Shown here: one piece after another, positions 10,547-18,441 of the stretch
Layout: every line of letters starts with the position of its first letter
Position numbering within the stretch: position 1 is the first letter of the stretch
Assembly (NCBI GenBank): GCA_963702765.1
Contig: CAVPEB010000055.1
Span: 124,001 to 188,000, forward strand
Origin: DATMNR01 sp963702765
GTDB lineage: Bacteria > Chloroflexota > Ktedonobacteria > Ktedonobacterales > Ktedonobacteraceae
Direction: 5' to 3'
Length of the DNA: 64,000 nt
Notes under the pieces: generated by a model
Told to the model about the DNA's origin: nothing
Databases searched by the model: none
Seen by the model: the letters and a program-made list of their open reading frames with translations, nothing else
Translations under genes and position numbers: made by a program

Positions 10547-10761
10547 TGCACAAGAATTCCTTTACTTACAATATACTGCTTCATTTTACCAAGGCTGTTC
10601 AGCTCTACTTTTGTCAAGGCTTATTGTCACCGACATGGATCGAACCAAAGATAATCTAAACGCATCTTCCAGTTGCTTGTCCCAAATTTAAGCGAGAACG
10701 CACATTTGGAGAATAAGGCTAAGGGTAGGGAAAAGAGCTACCATCTTGACGATCAATAGGC

Positions 10762-11214
10762 TCAGTTCTGTTGTGGCCATCTTTTTTTTCCGCCAGATAT
10801 GTTACTGCCTGCATGCGAAACATTACGGATTGGATTAAGAATAGGACGATATAAATCCTCTGGATTTATTCCAAGCCGTGCAGCGTTGGCCTCCACCATA
10901 GCAAGACGTGCGATCAATTGTTTAATCCGCTCCTCCGCCAGGTGCAATCTTGCTTTAAGCTCACTTATAATTTCTTCGATCATACTGCGCTTTGTGCGTC
11001 GGCCTGAATTATATGCACGTTCCCATTGTCGTTGACTGGCTGCTGCTATATCCTCATCTAATGCATACTTGTACACTGTTGTCCGGCTGACGTTAAGAGC
11101 CTCTGCTACGCTTTTAACGTCTAAAGGATATTCTTCCGGTGAATGTAATTCAGCGATAACTAAATATTCATGTAATCTGGAAGTTAGCTCCTCCCGTAAA
11201 CTTGATCGTGGCAT
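10762..11214 (-). CDS. Small HTH/coiled-coil protein, TnpC-like (Tn554 type)
   Basis: 150 residues. An N-terminal helix-turn-helix (VKSVAEALNVSRTTVYKYA, about 34-52) is followed by a long amphipathic coiled coil (about 75-115, SMIEEIISELKARLHLAEER). The size, architecture and position directly downstream of a TnpB-like recombinase match TnpC of Tn554-type elements, which helps excision and orientation choice of the recombinases. It shares strand with the trio (268 bases downstream of it) and with the TnsD-like gene. Assignment rests on context and architecture rather than conserved catalytic residues. Confidence 0.6.
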   Translation of the reverse strand: MPRSSLREELTSRLHEYLVIAELHSPEEYPLDVKSVAEALNVSRTTVYKYALDEDIAAASQRQWERAYNSGRRTKRSMIEEIISELKARLHLAEERIKQLIARLAMVEANAARLGINPEDLYRPILNPIRNVSHAGSNISGGKKRWPQQN

Positions 11215-11482
11215 CGAATCTCATCCTTTCTGCTACTTGGTTCGAATTACTTGATAAGACTTACAGGCAATTCATGCATCTTGTTCAAGAACAGTCCTTG
11301 CATTATTGATGTACTCATCTTCTTTGCGCAAATCAACAGATCGTTATCATTCAATATCAGTTCATGCAAGTATGAATGCCAAGTTCTGCTTGTTCTGACA
11401 TCCCTTTCTTAGATAGATAACCAGGTAGATCAAACAGTATATAGATTAGACCTATAGAAGTTGATGACAATACTTTTTCCCT

Positions 11483-13453
11483 CTAATCGGATAGTGGTTG
11501 ATAGCGACTTGGGCGCCCCCGAAAAGGCGTAATCAGCGTGCCGTCCTGAATAGAGGAATCGCCATCAATAGCAAGAGAAGCGTTCGCGCCCTCCAGTGTT
11601 TCTTCGCAATTCTGGATCCATGCTTGGGCAGTTGCAGAATTACCGTTCTGATCGACTTCCTTGGCTGCATGAAGAGTTTTCTCCGTCCTCTTCTGAATCT
11701 GAATCAGGAATGTACGTTCTACCTGGCTACCTTTCGTCCGCAGGTATTCGGGGCACCCTCGCAGGCAATTCAAATGGTACTTGCAGGGGATGAGGGCGAA
11801 ATCATGGATACATAATCCCATCGGTGTAATGTGCACAGACTGAACGAGCCCATCGAGGTAGTCTTCACGCTCACATATTGGCACACTCATATAAATATCA
11901 GCTGCGAGCCCGCCAATCTCTCCGGAAATTATGCCTTCTTTGACCCATTTGCGTCGCTGATCCATTGGTGCGTGGCGATATGCATCATTATCTCGGAGGT
12001 TGTCCCGACCCATCCAACGTGCGAGGCTTTCCATAGGTAGCCCACCTCTATCTGCTAGATCATTCAGCCAGTGCCGAAACATGTGAGATGTGACATGACA
12101 GTACGAGCCATCGTTTTCACGGATACCGAAGCGATCGAAAACAGATGGTTGCCTTTTTTTACCACCTGCGAGAAATTTCTGGATGTGTCCGTAACTCAGC
12201 GGTTCTACGAGTACCGGGTGCGGTTTGCGCGTGCCATTGAAGAAGGACCTTGGCACAATCAAAAGCGTCTCAGATAGTTTTTGCTGAGTACCGTCTTTCA
12301 GATCAAGCGTCCACAGAACGTCTACTCGTTGCGAAAGAAGATAAGCAGATACATCAAATGCATAAGCATAATATCTACCTTTCTCATCTTGATAACATGG
12401 TAGTTGCGTACGGGGAATACTCCACACACCTCTCGGCTTATTTCCCAGAATGCGGGCCAGATCATTCCGATACATGCGCTCGTTCCAATCGAAACCTGGA
12501 ACTGAAATTCTATCAGGATTTTGCTCAAGGATCTTTGCTTGAGCGCGAACTGCCTCAGTAATGGTTCGAATCTCTGCAATTGCCTGACGCGCTAATTCGG
12601 CGCCTAGAGGAGTCAACCAACGAACTGCGTACTTTTTTTCTCTCCCTCGCGCTTTTTCCTTATAATAACGAATGCCATAGACTGTCTGACCTTTCTGCAC
12701 TTCTGTTACCTCACAGTCTACAGGGAGCGTGAGAAGTTCACCAACACGAAAGCCAGTGACGACTAGAATGGCAATGCAGTCTATGAGGAGTCGATCATGT
12801 TTATCTTTTGCGAATGTACTGTAAACGGCCGCCAGGCCCTTTATCGCTTCTGTAGAGGGAAGCTGCGCTCTTCTTAATTCCTGTCCTTCAATGGTGCGCC
12901 TGTAAAATTCCTCTATGGGCGGCGTCTGGGGTACATAATATAAGGGACGACAAATTTTTCGTGCTGAGAGGAAATTAATGATCGTCAATATCGTCAGCAT
13001 GTGTCTACGAGCGGTTCCCTGACAATACCTCTCACGTAACATTAGTTCTGTCTGACTCAGATCCTCCTCACACAATTCTTCCCAGCGAAAAATATCTGCT
13101 TGCCCTCCTCGGCGCGTGAGAACAGCTTCCCAGAGAATGCGAGCCACCTGTGATTTTATTTGCATTGTGCCAGGGGATTGCCAATTAAAAACAAAATAGC
13201 TTTTCATTGCGTTTGCAAAGACAGGAGGTAGAGGTTGATCTCTACTGTCAAGGCGCGTGAAATACAATGTAACGATTTGACGCATAGCACGATTAACTAT
13301 CCATTTGCTGACATTCCAGGACGGATCATGAAAACTTTGTTGCTCGCGCTGAAACTTAATGTCAAACATTTCACGAGCGGTTGCAATGAATGACTGCAAA
13401 GCTACTGTCGTGTTCAACGGTGGGCGTTCGGCGTCATTAAAATCGATACCCAT
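11483..13453 (-). CDS. Tyrosine recombinase, TnpB-like (third of the trio)
   Basis: A 656-residue site-specific recombinase of the phage integrase fold, close in length to Tn554 TnpB. The catalytic set is visible: Arg in VVTGFRVGELLTLP, HxxR in TSHMFRHWL, and the Tyr nucleophile in RDNDAYRHAP. The C-terminal tail has the Cys/His cluster CKYHLNCLRGCPEYLR typical of TnpB-like proteins. The start lies 17 bases after the stop of the second recombinase, so the three genes form an operon transcribed leftward. The protein is expected to cut and rejoin element ends through a covalent 3'-phosphotyrosine. All key residues appear present. Confidence 0.87.
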   Translation of the reverse strand: MGIDFNDAERPPLNTTVALQSFIATAREMFDIKFQREQQSFHDPSWNVSKWIVNRAMRQIVTLYFTRLDSRDQPLPPVFANAMKSYFVFNWQSPGTMQIKSQVARILWEAVLTRRGGQADIFRWEELCEEDLSQTELMLRERYCQGTARRHMLTILTIINFLSARKICRPLYYVPQTPPIEEFYRRTIEGQELRRAQLPSTEAIKGLAAVYSTFAKDKHDRLLIDCIAILVVTGFRVGELLTLPVDCEVTEVQKGQTVYGIRYYKEKARGREKKYAVRWLTPLGAELARQAIAEIRTITEAVRAQAKILEQNPDRISVPGFDWNERMYRNDLARILGNKPRGVWSIPRTQLPCYQDEKGRYYAYAFDVSAYLLSQRVDVLWTLDLKDGTQQKLSETLLIVPRSFFNGTRKPHPVLVEPLSYGHIQKFLAGGKKRQPSVFDRFGIRENDGSYCHVTSHMFRHWLNDLADRGGLPMESLARWMGRDNLRDNDAYRHAPMDQRRKWVKEGIISGEIGGLAADIYMSVPICEREDYLDGLVQSVHITPMGLCIHDFALIPCKYHLNCLRGCPEYLRTKGSQVERTFLIQIQKRTEKTLHAAKEVDQNGNSATAQAWIQNCEETLEGANASLAIDGDSSIQDGTLITPFRGRPSRYQPLSD

Positions 13454-13470
13454 ATAGCTCCTCCCCTCAA

Positions 13471-15027
13471 TTACTCAATTGATCTCTTCTTGTGTGACGC
13501 ACATTGTTGGATGACACCACGTATGGCATCGCAGATACCCTCAAGTTGCTTTACAATGCGTAGATCAATCGAATCTCTCGTATCGCTGATAAATTGCTCT
13601 ATGGAGCGGAGGATCTCCTCATGAGGACCATCTCGTAATGCACAGAATAGAGAGCAACTGTAGCAACTCAAAGGCGGGAATAACTGACAAAGCCCATCTA
13701 TCCGTATATCTTTCCCACATATTCCGATACCCCCTGCAGTAAGGAGCGGGAAAGGTAAATGAGGTATCGCAGCTGGAATGATTGGATCAGGTCCATCTTT
13801 TGTAGCCTCTATTTCTTCTGATGTCACGATTTTCCCCAAAAAAAGATTGACAACTGGCGCAAGCCCGGAATGTGTTGCTTTGTCTACCTTCTCAGCAATG
13901 TCGGGCTGTGTCTCTACATACATTCTTATGCTCGTTAAGTCCTCGTGATCTAGACCTTCAGCTGCCTGGAGTGGAGAGGCGCCATCCGCAAGCATCTGTG
14001 TCGCCAGAGAAATCCTATACCGACGTGGATACATTACTAACAATTTTTTTGTGCGGGGAGAAACAATATGCGCTGCTTTGACATAACGTCGCATCGTGGC
14101 ATGTATGCTCTCGTTTGGATTACCGTCTGGTAGCCAGTGAATCAATGGATCCTCTGGACCTCCTTCCATCAGGCTTTCGAGGAGTTCACCTAGCTTCGGG
14201 CTGATAGGTCTTTGCTTTGTCTCTCTGTACGTAGCGCGTTTTTTCCCACGCGGCACCTTGAGTTGATACATTACTTTATTTTCATGAGCATAGCGCTTTA
14301 AATCTTTATTTTTGAGTCGTATAGTGGCGTTTGAGTTGACCCCGAGTTCAAGATGTAACATGACAATAGCCCGATCCCGCTTATCCCCTTCATCATCGTC
14401 AATAGCGCGCTGGATCGCAAGTTGCTCGGCTTCTGAGTATCCACCCTTTGTCTGATGGCGGAACCGTACATGATGCCCCTGTGGATGCTTTTCCGCTCTA
14501 ATTGACTTGAGTATATGTAGTAAAGCCAGATCAAAATCCCGGTACTGTCGAGCAACTCCCCATTGATAAAATAGTCGCAGCATTGCAAAGTCGTCTCCGT
14601 TGGTTGCTGTGTTTTGGAGGCCATAATCAAGGTAGGCTCGAAAAATTGCTTCGTCGAAATCGCTCCAATCAAAGTGAGAACCAGGTAATTGGGTGCGTAT
14701 GCCTTTTACGTACAAATCAATCCACCTCGTAAAACGCAAAATTGAGCGGAAATAAGCAGTAACAGTCATGGGCTTACGTTTTGAAAGTCTATCGCTCAAA
14801 AATAATTTCACCAGATGTCTTGCGCGCTGCGTAAGTGGAGATTCTTTATCCAGCAGATGCAAATTAATGACACACGATACTCTTCCTTCAGAATATGCCC
14901 AAAACCTCCAGATCTCGCCGCTGATATTGATTTCACAGCCATCTTTCAGCCATACTGTTGGCGGAAGAGGTGGCAGATCCGATATATCATCCGATTCCTG
15001 CATGTTAGATGTATTTTTCTTCATCAT
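13471..15027 (-). CDS. Tyrosine recombinase-like protein, catalytically degenerate (second of the trio)
   Basis: 518 residues with the integrase fold but an incomplete active site. Where the first Arg should be, the segment reads LELGVNSNATIRLKNKD. The HxxR motif is RRYR (YPRRYRISLATQML). A terminal Tyr is retained in HEDLTSIRMYVE. A C-terminal cysteine cluster (GICGKD, then PPLSCYSCSLFCALRDGPHE) suggests metal binding. It overlaps the first recombinase by 23 bases and the third follows after 17, indicating coupled translation. It may act as a structural partner in a heteromeric recombinase complex. The degeneracy is seen directly; the role is inference. Confidence 0.82.
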   Translation of the reverse strand: MMKKNTSNMQESDDISDLPPLPPTVWLKDGCEINISGEIWRFWAYSEGRVSCVINLHLLDKESPLTQRARHLVKLFLSDRLSKRKPMTVTAYFRSILRFTRWIDLYVKGIRTQLPGSHFDWSDFDEAIFRAYLDYGLQNTATNGDDFAMLRLFYQWGVARQYRDFDLALLHILKSIRAEKHPQGHHVRFRHQTKGGYSEAEQLAIQRAIDDDEGDKRDRAIVMLHLELGVNSNATIRLKNKDLKRYAHENKVMYQLKVPRGKKRATYRETKQRPISPKLGELLESLMEGGPEDPLIHWLPDGNPNESIHATMRRYVKAAHIVSPRTKKLLVMYPRRYRISLATQMLADGASPLQAAEGLDHEDLTSIRMYVETQPDIAEKVDKATHSGLAPVVNLFLGKIVTSEEIEATKDGPDPIIPAAIPHLPFPLLTAGGIGICGKDIRIDGLCQLFPPLSCYSCSLFCALRDGPHEEILRSIEQFISDTRDSIDLRIVKQLEGICDAIRGVIQQCASHKKRSIE

Positions 15028-16270
15028 TCGTTCTCTTTCTCTTATACAAACCCTCTTGCCGTGCTTGTAGTGCAGCGTTGCCCTGCTCTTGTCTAAATTG
15101 CTTTATATACGTACTTACCGATTCTGGGTGTGACCAACCACCTAAGTACATCAACTGATCTACCCAATTATCTTCTTTACTCAGTCGCTTCGCAGTCTTT
15201 TCTGCCCAGGTATGACGTAATCGATGCCAGGACAGCGGCTGTACCCCGCTAATCGCTCCTATTGTCTGAATAATGTCATCTGCTCTATCCAGAGAGAGCG
15301 GATCACCATTCCTTGTGACAAAGAGATAAATACTTTTGCCCCTCATTCTTCCAAGCGGTGGAGGCGCGTTATAGTAGGTGCGTAATGCCGAGAGCAATTC
15401 AGCAGATGCCGGAATAATTCTCTCAGATGTTTTTACAGCGGGTTCCTTTGGACGAGAGTCTAGTGGGTCATCAGGGTAACGGCGTACAACGATCCAATCA
15501 TCCTGCCCCCTGGGCAGGGAATCAATTCGTAATTTGAGCAATTCTCCCCTCCGAAGCCCGAGCTCTAAGGATACCTGAAACATGAGCCAGTTACGGAAAC
15601 GCGTGTCTGTAGCGAAGCCCGAACCTTTGCAAACCCATTGACCATTGCTATCTTTGATTGGCTCGATTGCTTCTCGGATAGCCAGAATCTCATCGTCCGT
15701 AAGCGGCTCGATTCGTTCTGAGGAAGGTGCTCCAATGTAAAGTGTTCCGATGAGCATTTCCAACATCATTCTCTCTGTGTACATTTCATCGAGGGTGAGC
15801 GTAGAAACTCCTCCCCAATTCTCGGGATCGATTGACCATATAAGGAAATTTTCAACGATAGCAAGGTGATGATCATATGTCTCTGCCTTCAGCACCTGAG
15901 CGATACTGTGAGTTTGAGCATATTTTTTACCGGAGACAGGACTATTATGAGTCGTTCGTAGATATGATACGAGCGACTCAATCTGCCTAGATCGTAGTAA
16001 TTTACCTGCAGTAAGATAGTCGTCAAGATCTAATTGGCAAACAATCCTTGCCCAGGTATACATACTGCAAAGTATTCGCAAGTTATCTGCTAACGTCGAT
16101 GATTGCACACGATGTCTGCGGTAACGCACTGCCCATCGAGTTGCGACACGCGTTGGAAGCCAGGTCGCGTTGTCAACCAGACAAGGAAGCCGTTCACCCG
16201 AATCTAGGACAAGGTGTAACACTTTATAAGGATGTTTCGCTACATTTTCGAGCAACTTCATATCCTCCAT
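15005..16270 (-). CDS. Tyrosine recombinase, TnpA-like (first of the trio)
   Basis: 421 residues, an intact phage-integrase-type recombinase. Arg I is in LELGLRRGELLKLRI, the second box is SWHRLRHTWAEKT, the third box is LGGWSHPESVS, and the Tyr is in TYIKQF. An N-terminal SAM-like core-binding domain covers about residues 40-160. It is the first gene of the leftward operon. Upstream at 16291-16456 are two strong inverted repeats that could hold its promoter or recombination site. It resembles Tn554 TnpA in order and approximate size. Confidence 0.87.
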   Translation of the reverse strand: MEDMKLLENVAKHPYKVLHLVLDSGERLPCLVDNATWLPTRVATRWAVRYRRHRVQSSTLADNLRILCSMYTWARIVCQLDLDDYLTAGKLLRSRQIESLVSYLRTTHNSPVSGKKYAQTHSIAQVLKAETYDHHLAIVENFLIWSIDPENWGGVSTLTLDEMYTERMMLEMLIGTLYIGAPSSERIEPLTDDEILAIREAIEPIKDSNGQWVCKGSGFATDTRFRNWLMFQVSLELGLRRGELLKLRIDSLPRGQDDWIVVRRYPDDPLDSRPKEPAVKTSERIIPASAELLSALRTYYNAPPPLGRMRGKSIYLFVTRNGDPLSLDRADDIIQTIGAISGVQPLSWHRLRHTWAEKTAKRLSKEDNWVDQLMYLGGWSHPESVSTYIKQFRQEQGNAALQARQEGLYKRKRTNDEEKYI

Positions 16271-16290
16271 TTATGAACACAATAGCTGGA

Positions 16291-16319
16291 TCCGGTAGTT
16301 GAACCGAACTTTTACCGGA
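16291..16319. repeat. 7-bp inverted repeat just upstream of the recombinase trio
   Basis: TCCGGTA (16291-16297) pairs exactly with TACCGGA (16313-16319), and the loop itself contains AGTT/AACT. It starts 21 bases upstream of the TnpA-like start codon. It may be a regulatory hairpin or part of the element's attachment region. Confidence 0.4.
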
Positions 16320-16426
16320 GACTTGCTATCCTTATTTCTTAATTATACGTTTGGGTAGCAGGCATGTATACTTAGATGGGATTTTTGTACTATATAGTCG
16401 TGAACTATACATAAATTGTTACATAT

Positions 16427-16456
16427 GCAGTGCATATGTGCGTGCATATGCACTGC
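16427..16456. repeat. 12-bp perfect inverted repeat upstream of the recombinase trio
   Basis: GCAGTGCATATG (16427-16438) and CATATGCACTGC (16445-16456) are exact reverse complements with a 6-base spacer TGCGTG. The paired arms with a 6-base centre have the geometry of a tyrosine-recombinase core site (arms 11-13 bp, crossover 6-8 bp). The rest of the 497-base gap between the trio and the IS holds no recognisable gene. Confidence 0.5.
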
Positions 16457-16767
16457 AATGTGCGTTTATCTGCCGCAGTAAGCTGCAGATGACCAAATCT
16501 TGCTATAAGACGCTTGAAAAATTTGTGAAATGAATTACCACCTTCGTATTCCCAGCCAGATCAACGACGAGCAGACTCGGTACTAAGTTCTTAACCAAAG
16601 GGAGGGAGCGTACAATTGAGCGCGAATTCTCGGTCTTCATATCTGACTGAGGATCAACCACCTCTATGTTGACATTCTACTCAACCTAACTTCCTCCGTC
16701 ATGAGCAGCGGCTTAATGAACGGCTCTTGGTCGTTCACGATTTAGATTGTGGTGCAATTGCTAAACC

Positions 16768-17753
16768 ACGTGAGTTCTGTTTAAGACAAGCCAATTAAGC
16801 AGCCAGAAGAGCGCGTTCATCGAGATGCAGTCCTGGTTTTTTGTCTTGATGGCTGTAGGCGATAAGCCCAGCAATCACATGCACGACAAAATTGACAGGG
16901 CTGCGGTGGCGAGAATGCTCGATCTGCGAAATATTCTTGAGCTGATCGATGATGGACTCGATAATGACTCGTTTGCGCACCAGCAGTTTGTCGGAAAGGT
17001 GCATGAGACGGTTTTTCATGTTTTTCCGCAGTCTGGTAATGAGGTGGAGTCCTTGCTCAAAGAGCACCTGCGTGAGAGGAGCAGAAATGTAGCCGCGATC
17101 TCCGAACACCTTCCCGCGCAATCTTTTCACTAAGTAAGGAACCGGAGCCCGATCATCGACATTGCCTGGGGTGAGACAGCAAGCCAGCAGATCGCCGCGA
17201 TCATTGACCGCCAGGTGCAGCTTGAAGCCAAAGAACCAGCCCATGCTGCTTTTGCCACGCTTGGCATCAGCGGCAAAGACGCGGTGCTGGCTGATGCGTT
17301 TGGGATGACACACTTCCAAGGAAGTTGAATCAATGAAGCTGATCCCTGTGCAGTCCCCGTATCGGCTCTGGAGATAGGCAAGCAAGGGAAGCAGCATGCG
17401 CGGGATCAATGCCACAAAGCGTGCATAGCTTACCAATTGCGGAAATTCGCTCGTGAGATGGACCTGGACATGTTCTGTGTAATAGGCTTTAAACGTCCGA
17501 TAGTGCGACTGATGAAAATGGATCAAAATCGTCATCACCTCACTTGGGCAGAGTTGGCCAGCACGGTCCCGCTGCTTGCCTTCTTGCAATTGGTTGGCGT
17601 TCCATTGTGACTCAAAGCTCAACAGAAAGTCATCGACAGCACAAAACACTTCGAGTAGACTCATAGTCAGATCCCTCCGATAATGGATAGACGTCGTTTG
17701 TTCGTTTCTATCCTACATTATCGGAGGAGGGTCTGCTTATCCAGAACTCACGT
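16768..17753 (-). mobile_element. IS982-family insertion sequence, intact, with target duplication
   Basis: The element is 986 bp. Terminal inverted repeats begin ACGTGAGTTCTG at 16768-16779 and end CAGAACTCACGT at 17742-17753, a perfect 12-bp match that becomes imperfect inward. Directly outside both ends lies TAAACC (16762-16767 and 17754-17759), a 6-bp target-site duplication. The single transposase frame is intact, so the insertion looks recent and possibly active. Near the right end, 17691-17730 contains two copies of TCCGATAATG in opposite orientation, close to the transposase promoter. Confidence 0.92.
16795..17664 (-). CDS. IS982-family transposase
   Basis: 289 residues, the normal length for IS982 transposases. 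The DDE region is clear: FIDSTSLEVCHPKRI (first Asp), MGWFFGFKLHLAVNDRG, FGDRGYISAPL (second Asp), and RKRVIIESIIDQLKN (Glu) followed by IEHSRHRSPVNFVVH. The ATG at 17664 lies close to the right terminal repeat, as usual. It catalyses cut-and-paste movement of the 986-bp element. No truncation or frameshift is visible. Confidence 0.95.
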   Translation of the reverse strand: MSLLEVFCAVDDFLLSFESQWNANQLQEGKQRDRAGQLCPSEVMTILIHFHQSHYRTFKAYYTEHVQVHLTSEFPQLVSYARFVALIPRMLLPLLAYLQSRYGDCTGISFIDSTSLEVCHPKRISQHRVFAADAKRGKSSMGWFFGFKLHLAVNDRGDLLACCLTPGNVDDRAPVPYLVKRLRGKVFGDRGYISAPLTQVLFEQGLHLITRLRKNMKNRLMHLSDKLLVRKRVIIESIIDQLKNISQIEHSRHRSPVNFVVHVIAGLIAYSHQDKKPGLHLDERALLAA

Positions 17754-18441
17754 TAAACCAGTCGAAATGTCAACTGCGAACCACTGGGGCAGAGTGCAAC
17801 TTCGAAGCTACTGCCAGTACTCATGCAGCCAGAAGCGTCCTCAGTAAGTAAAGGTAGATCCAAAACGGTAATCATCGATGTATGGCTTTCAAGTACCATC
17901 AACCAGCTTGGAGGCATTCTCAGGGCAATCACATCTAATTTTGGAACTGTTTCTATAGGCAGCGTCACAACGATAACGCTTTCAAAGCTCTGCTGTGCAA
18001 TTGCCCTATACAAGCCGCTTGAAAATGTGGATGCGATTGCCCTGGGTTATTCCTGATTTCTGAGGCCATTTCTTTGGAGCAACACTGAAATGACCACGTA
18101 GAATACCCCTACATCAAATAGGTACGTCCTCCTCAATTGTGTCTCAGAAACGTGAAGATCTTCAATTATCCCCACCTGCCGGGAGCAGATGTTCTCGGGG
18201 TGACAGACGACCCAATCTCCAACTCAGCGAATGCATACTGATGCCGGAAACTAAATTGGCAGAGCTTATCGAATTATATGATCGGGGAGAGTATGGTCAC
18301 TTTTCGTATCTTAAAACAACAGTTTGCTCTTACTTGTTCAGACGAATGATGTAAGCAACCAGGTCCAGTTATCAATTTGCGTGAAGAGGTCTCTGGCTAA
18401 GCGTGATGGTAGAAAAGCCAACCATCTGGAAGGAGTTGAAA
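17754..18441. other. 688-base region between the IS and truncated dnaE; no confident gene
   Basis: Short frames exist on both strands (17753-18013 minus, 86 codons; 17823-18056 plus, 77 codons; 18139-18354 plus, 71 codons). None shows a recognisable family or a convincing ribosome-binding site. Joining the flanks after removing the IS (one TAAACC kept) does not restore a long frame. This region replaces the missing 5' third of dnaE copy 2, so it probably contains the other boundary of the mobile module. Confidence 0.4.

Larger units (their letters stand above)
8993..16270 (-). mobile_element. Recombinase-in-trio module with TnpC-like and TnsD-like genes
   Basis: Five leftward genes form the module: TnpA-like, degenerate recombinase, TnpB-like, TnpC-like and TnsD/TniQ-like. 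It sits between a full dnaE and a 5'-truncated dnaE. Three overlapping tyrosine recombinases recall Tn554 and recombinase-in-trio (RIT) elements. These usually lack terminal inverted repeats and target duplications, so the true ends cannot be fixed from one sequence. I saw no cargo genes between these five genes. The coordinates given are those of the genes only. Confidence 0.65.

Noticed and set aside
17753..18013. 86-codon minus-strand frame beside the IS982 element
   Set aside because: It ends within the IS terminus, does not extend when the IS is removed, and has no recognised domain.
18139..18354. 71-codon frame upstream of truncated dnaE
   Set aside because: No ribosome-binding site or family match, with a composition typical of chance frames.
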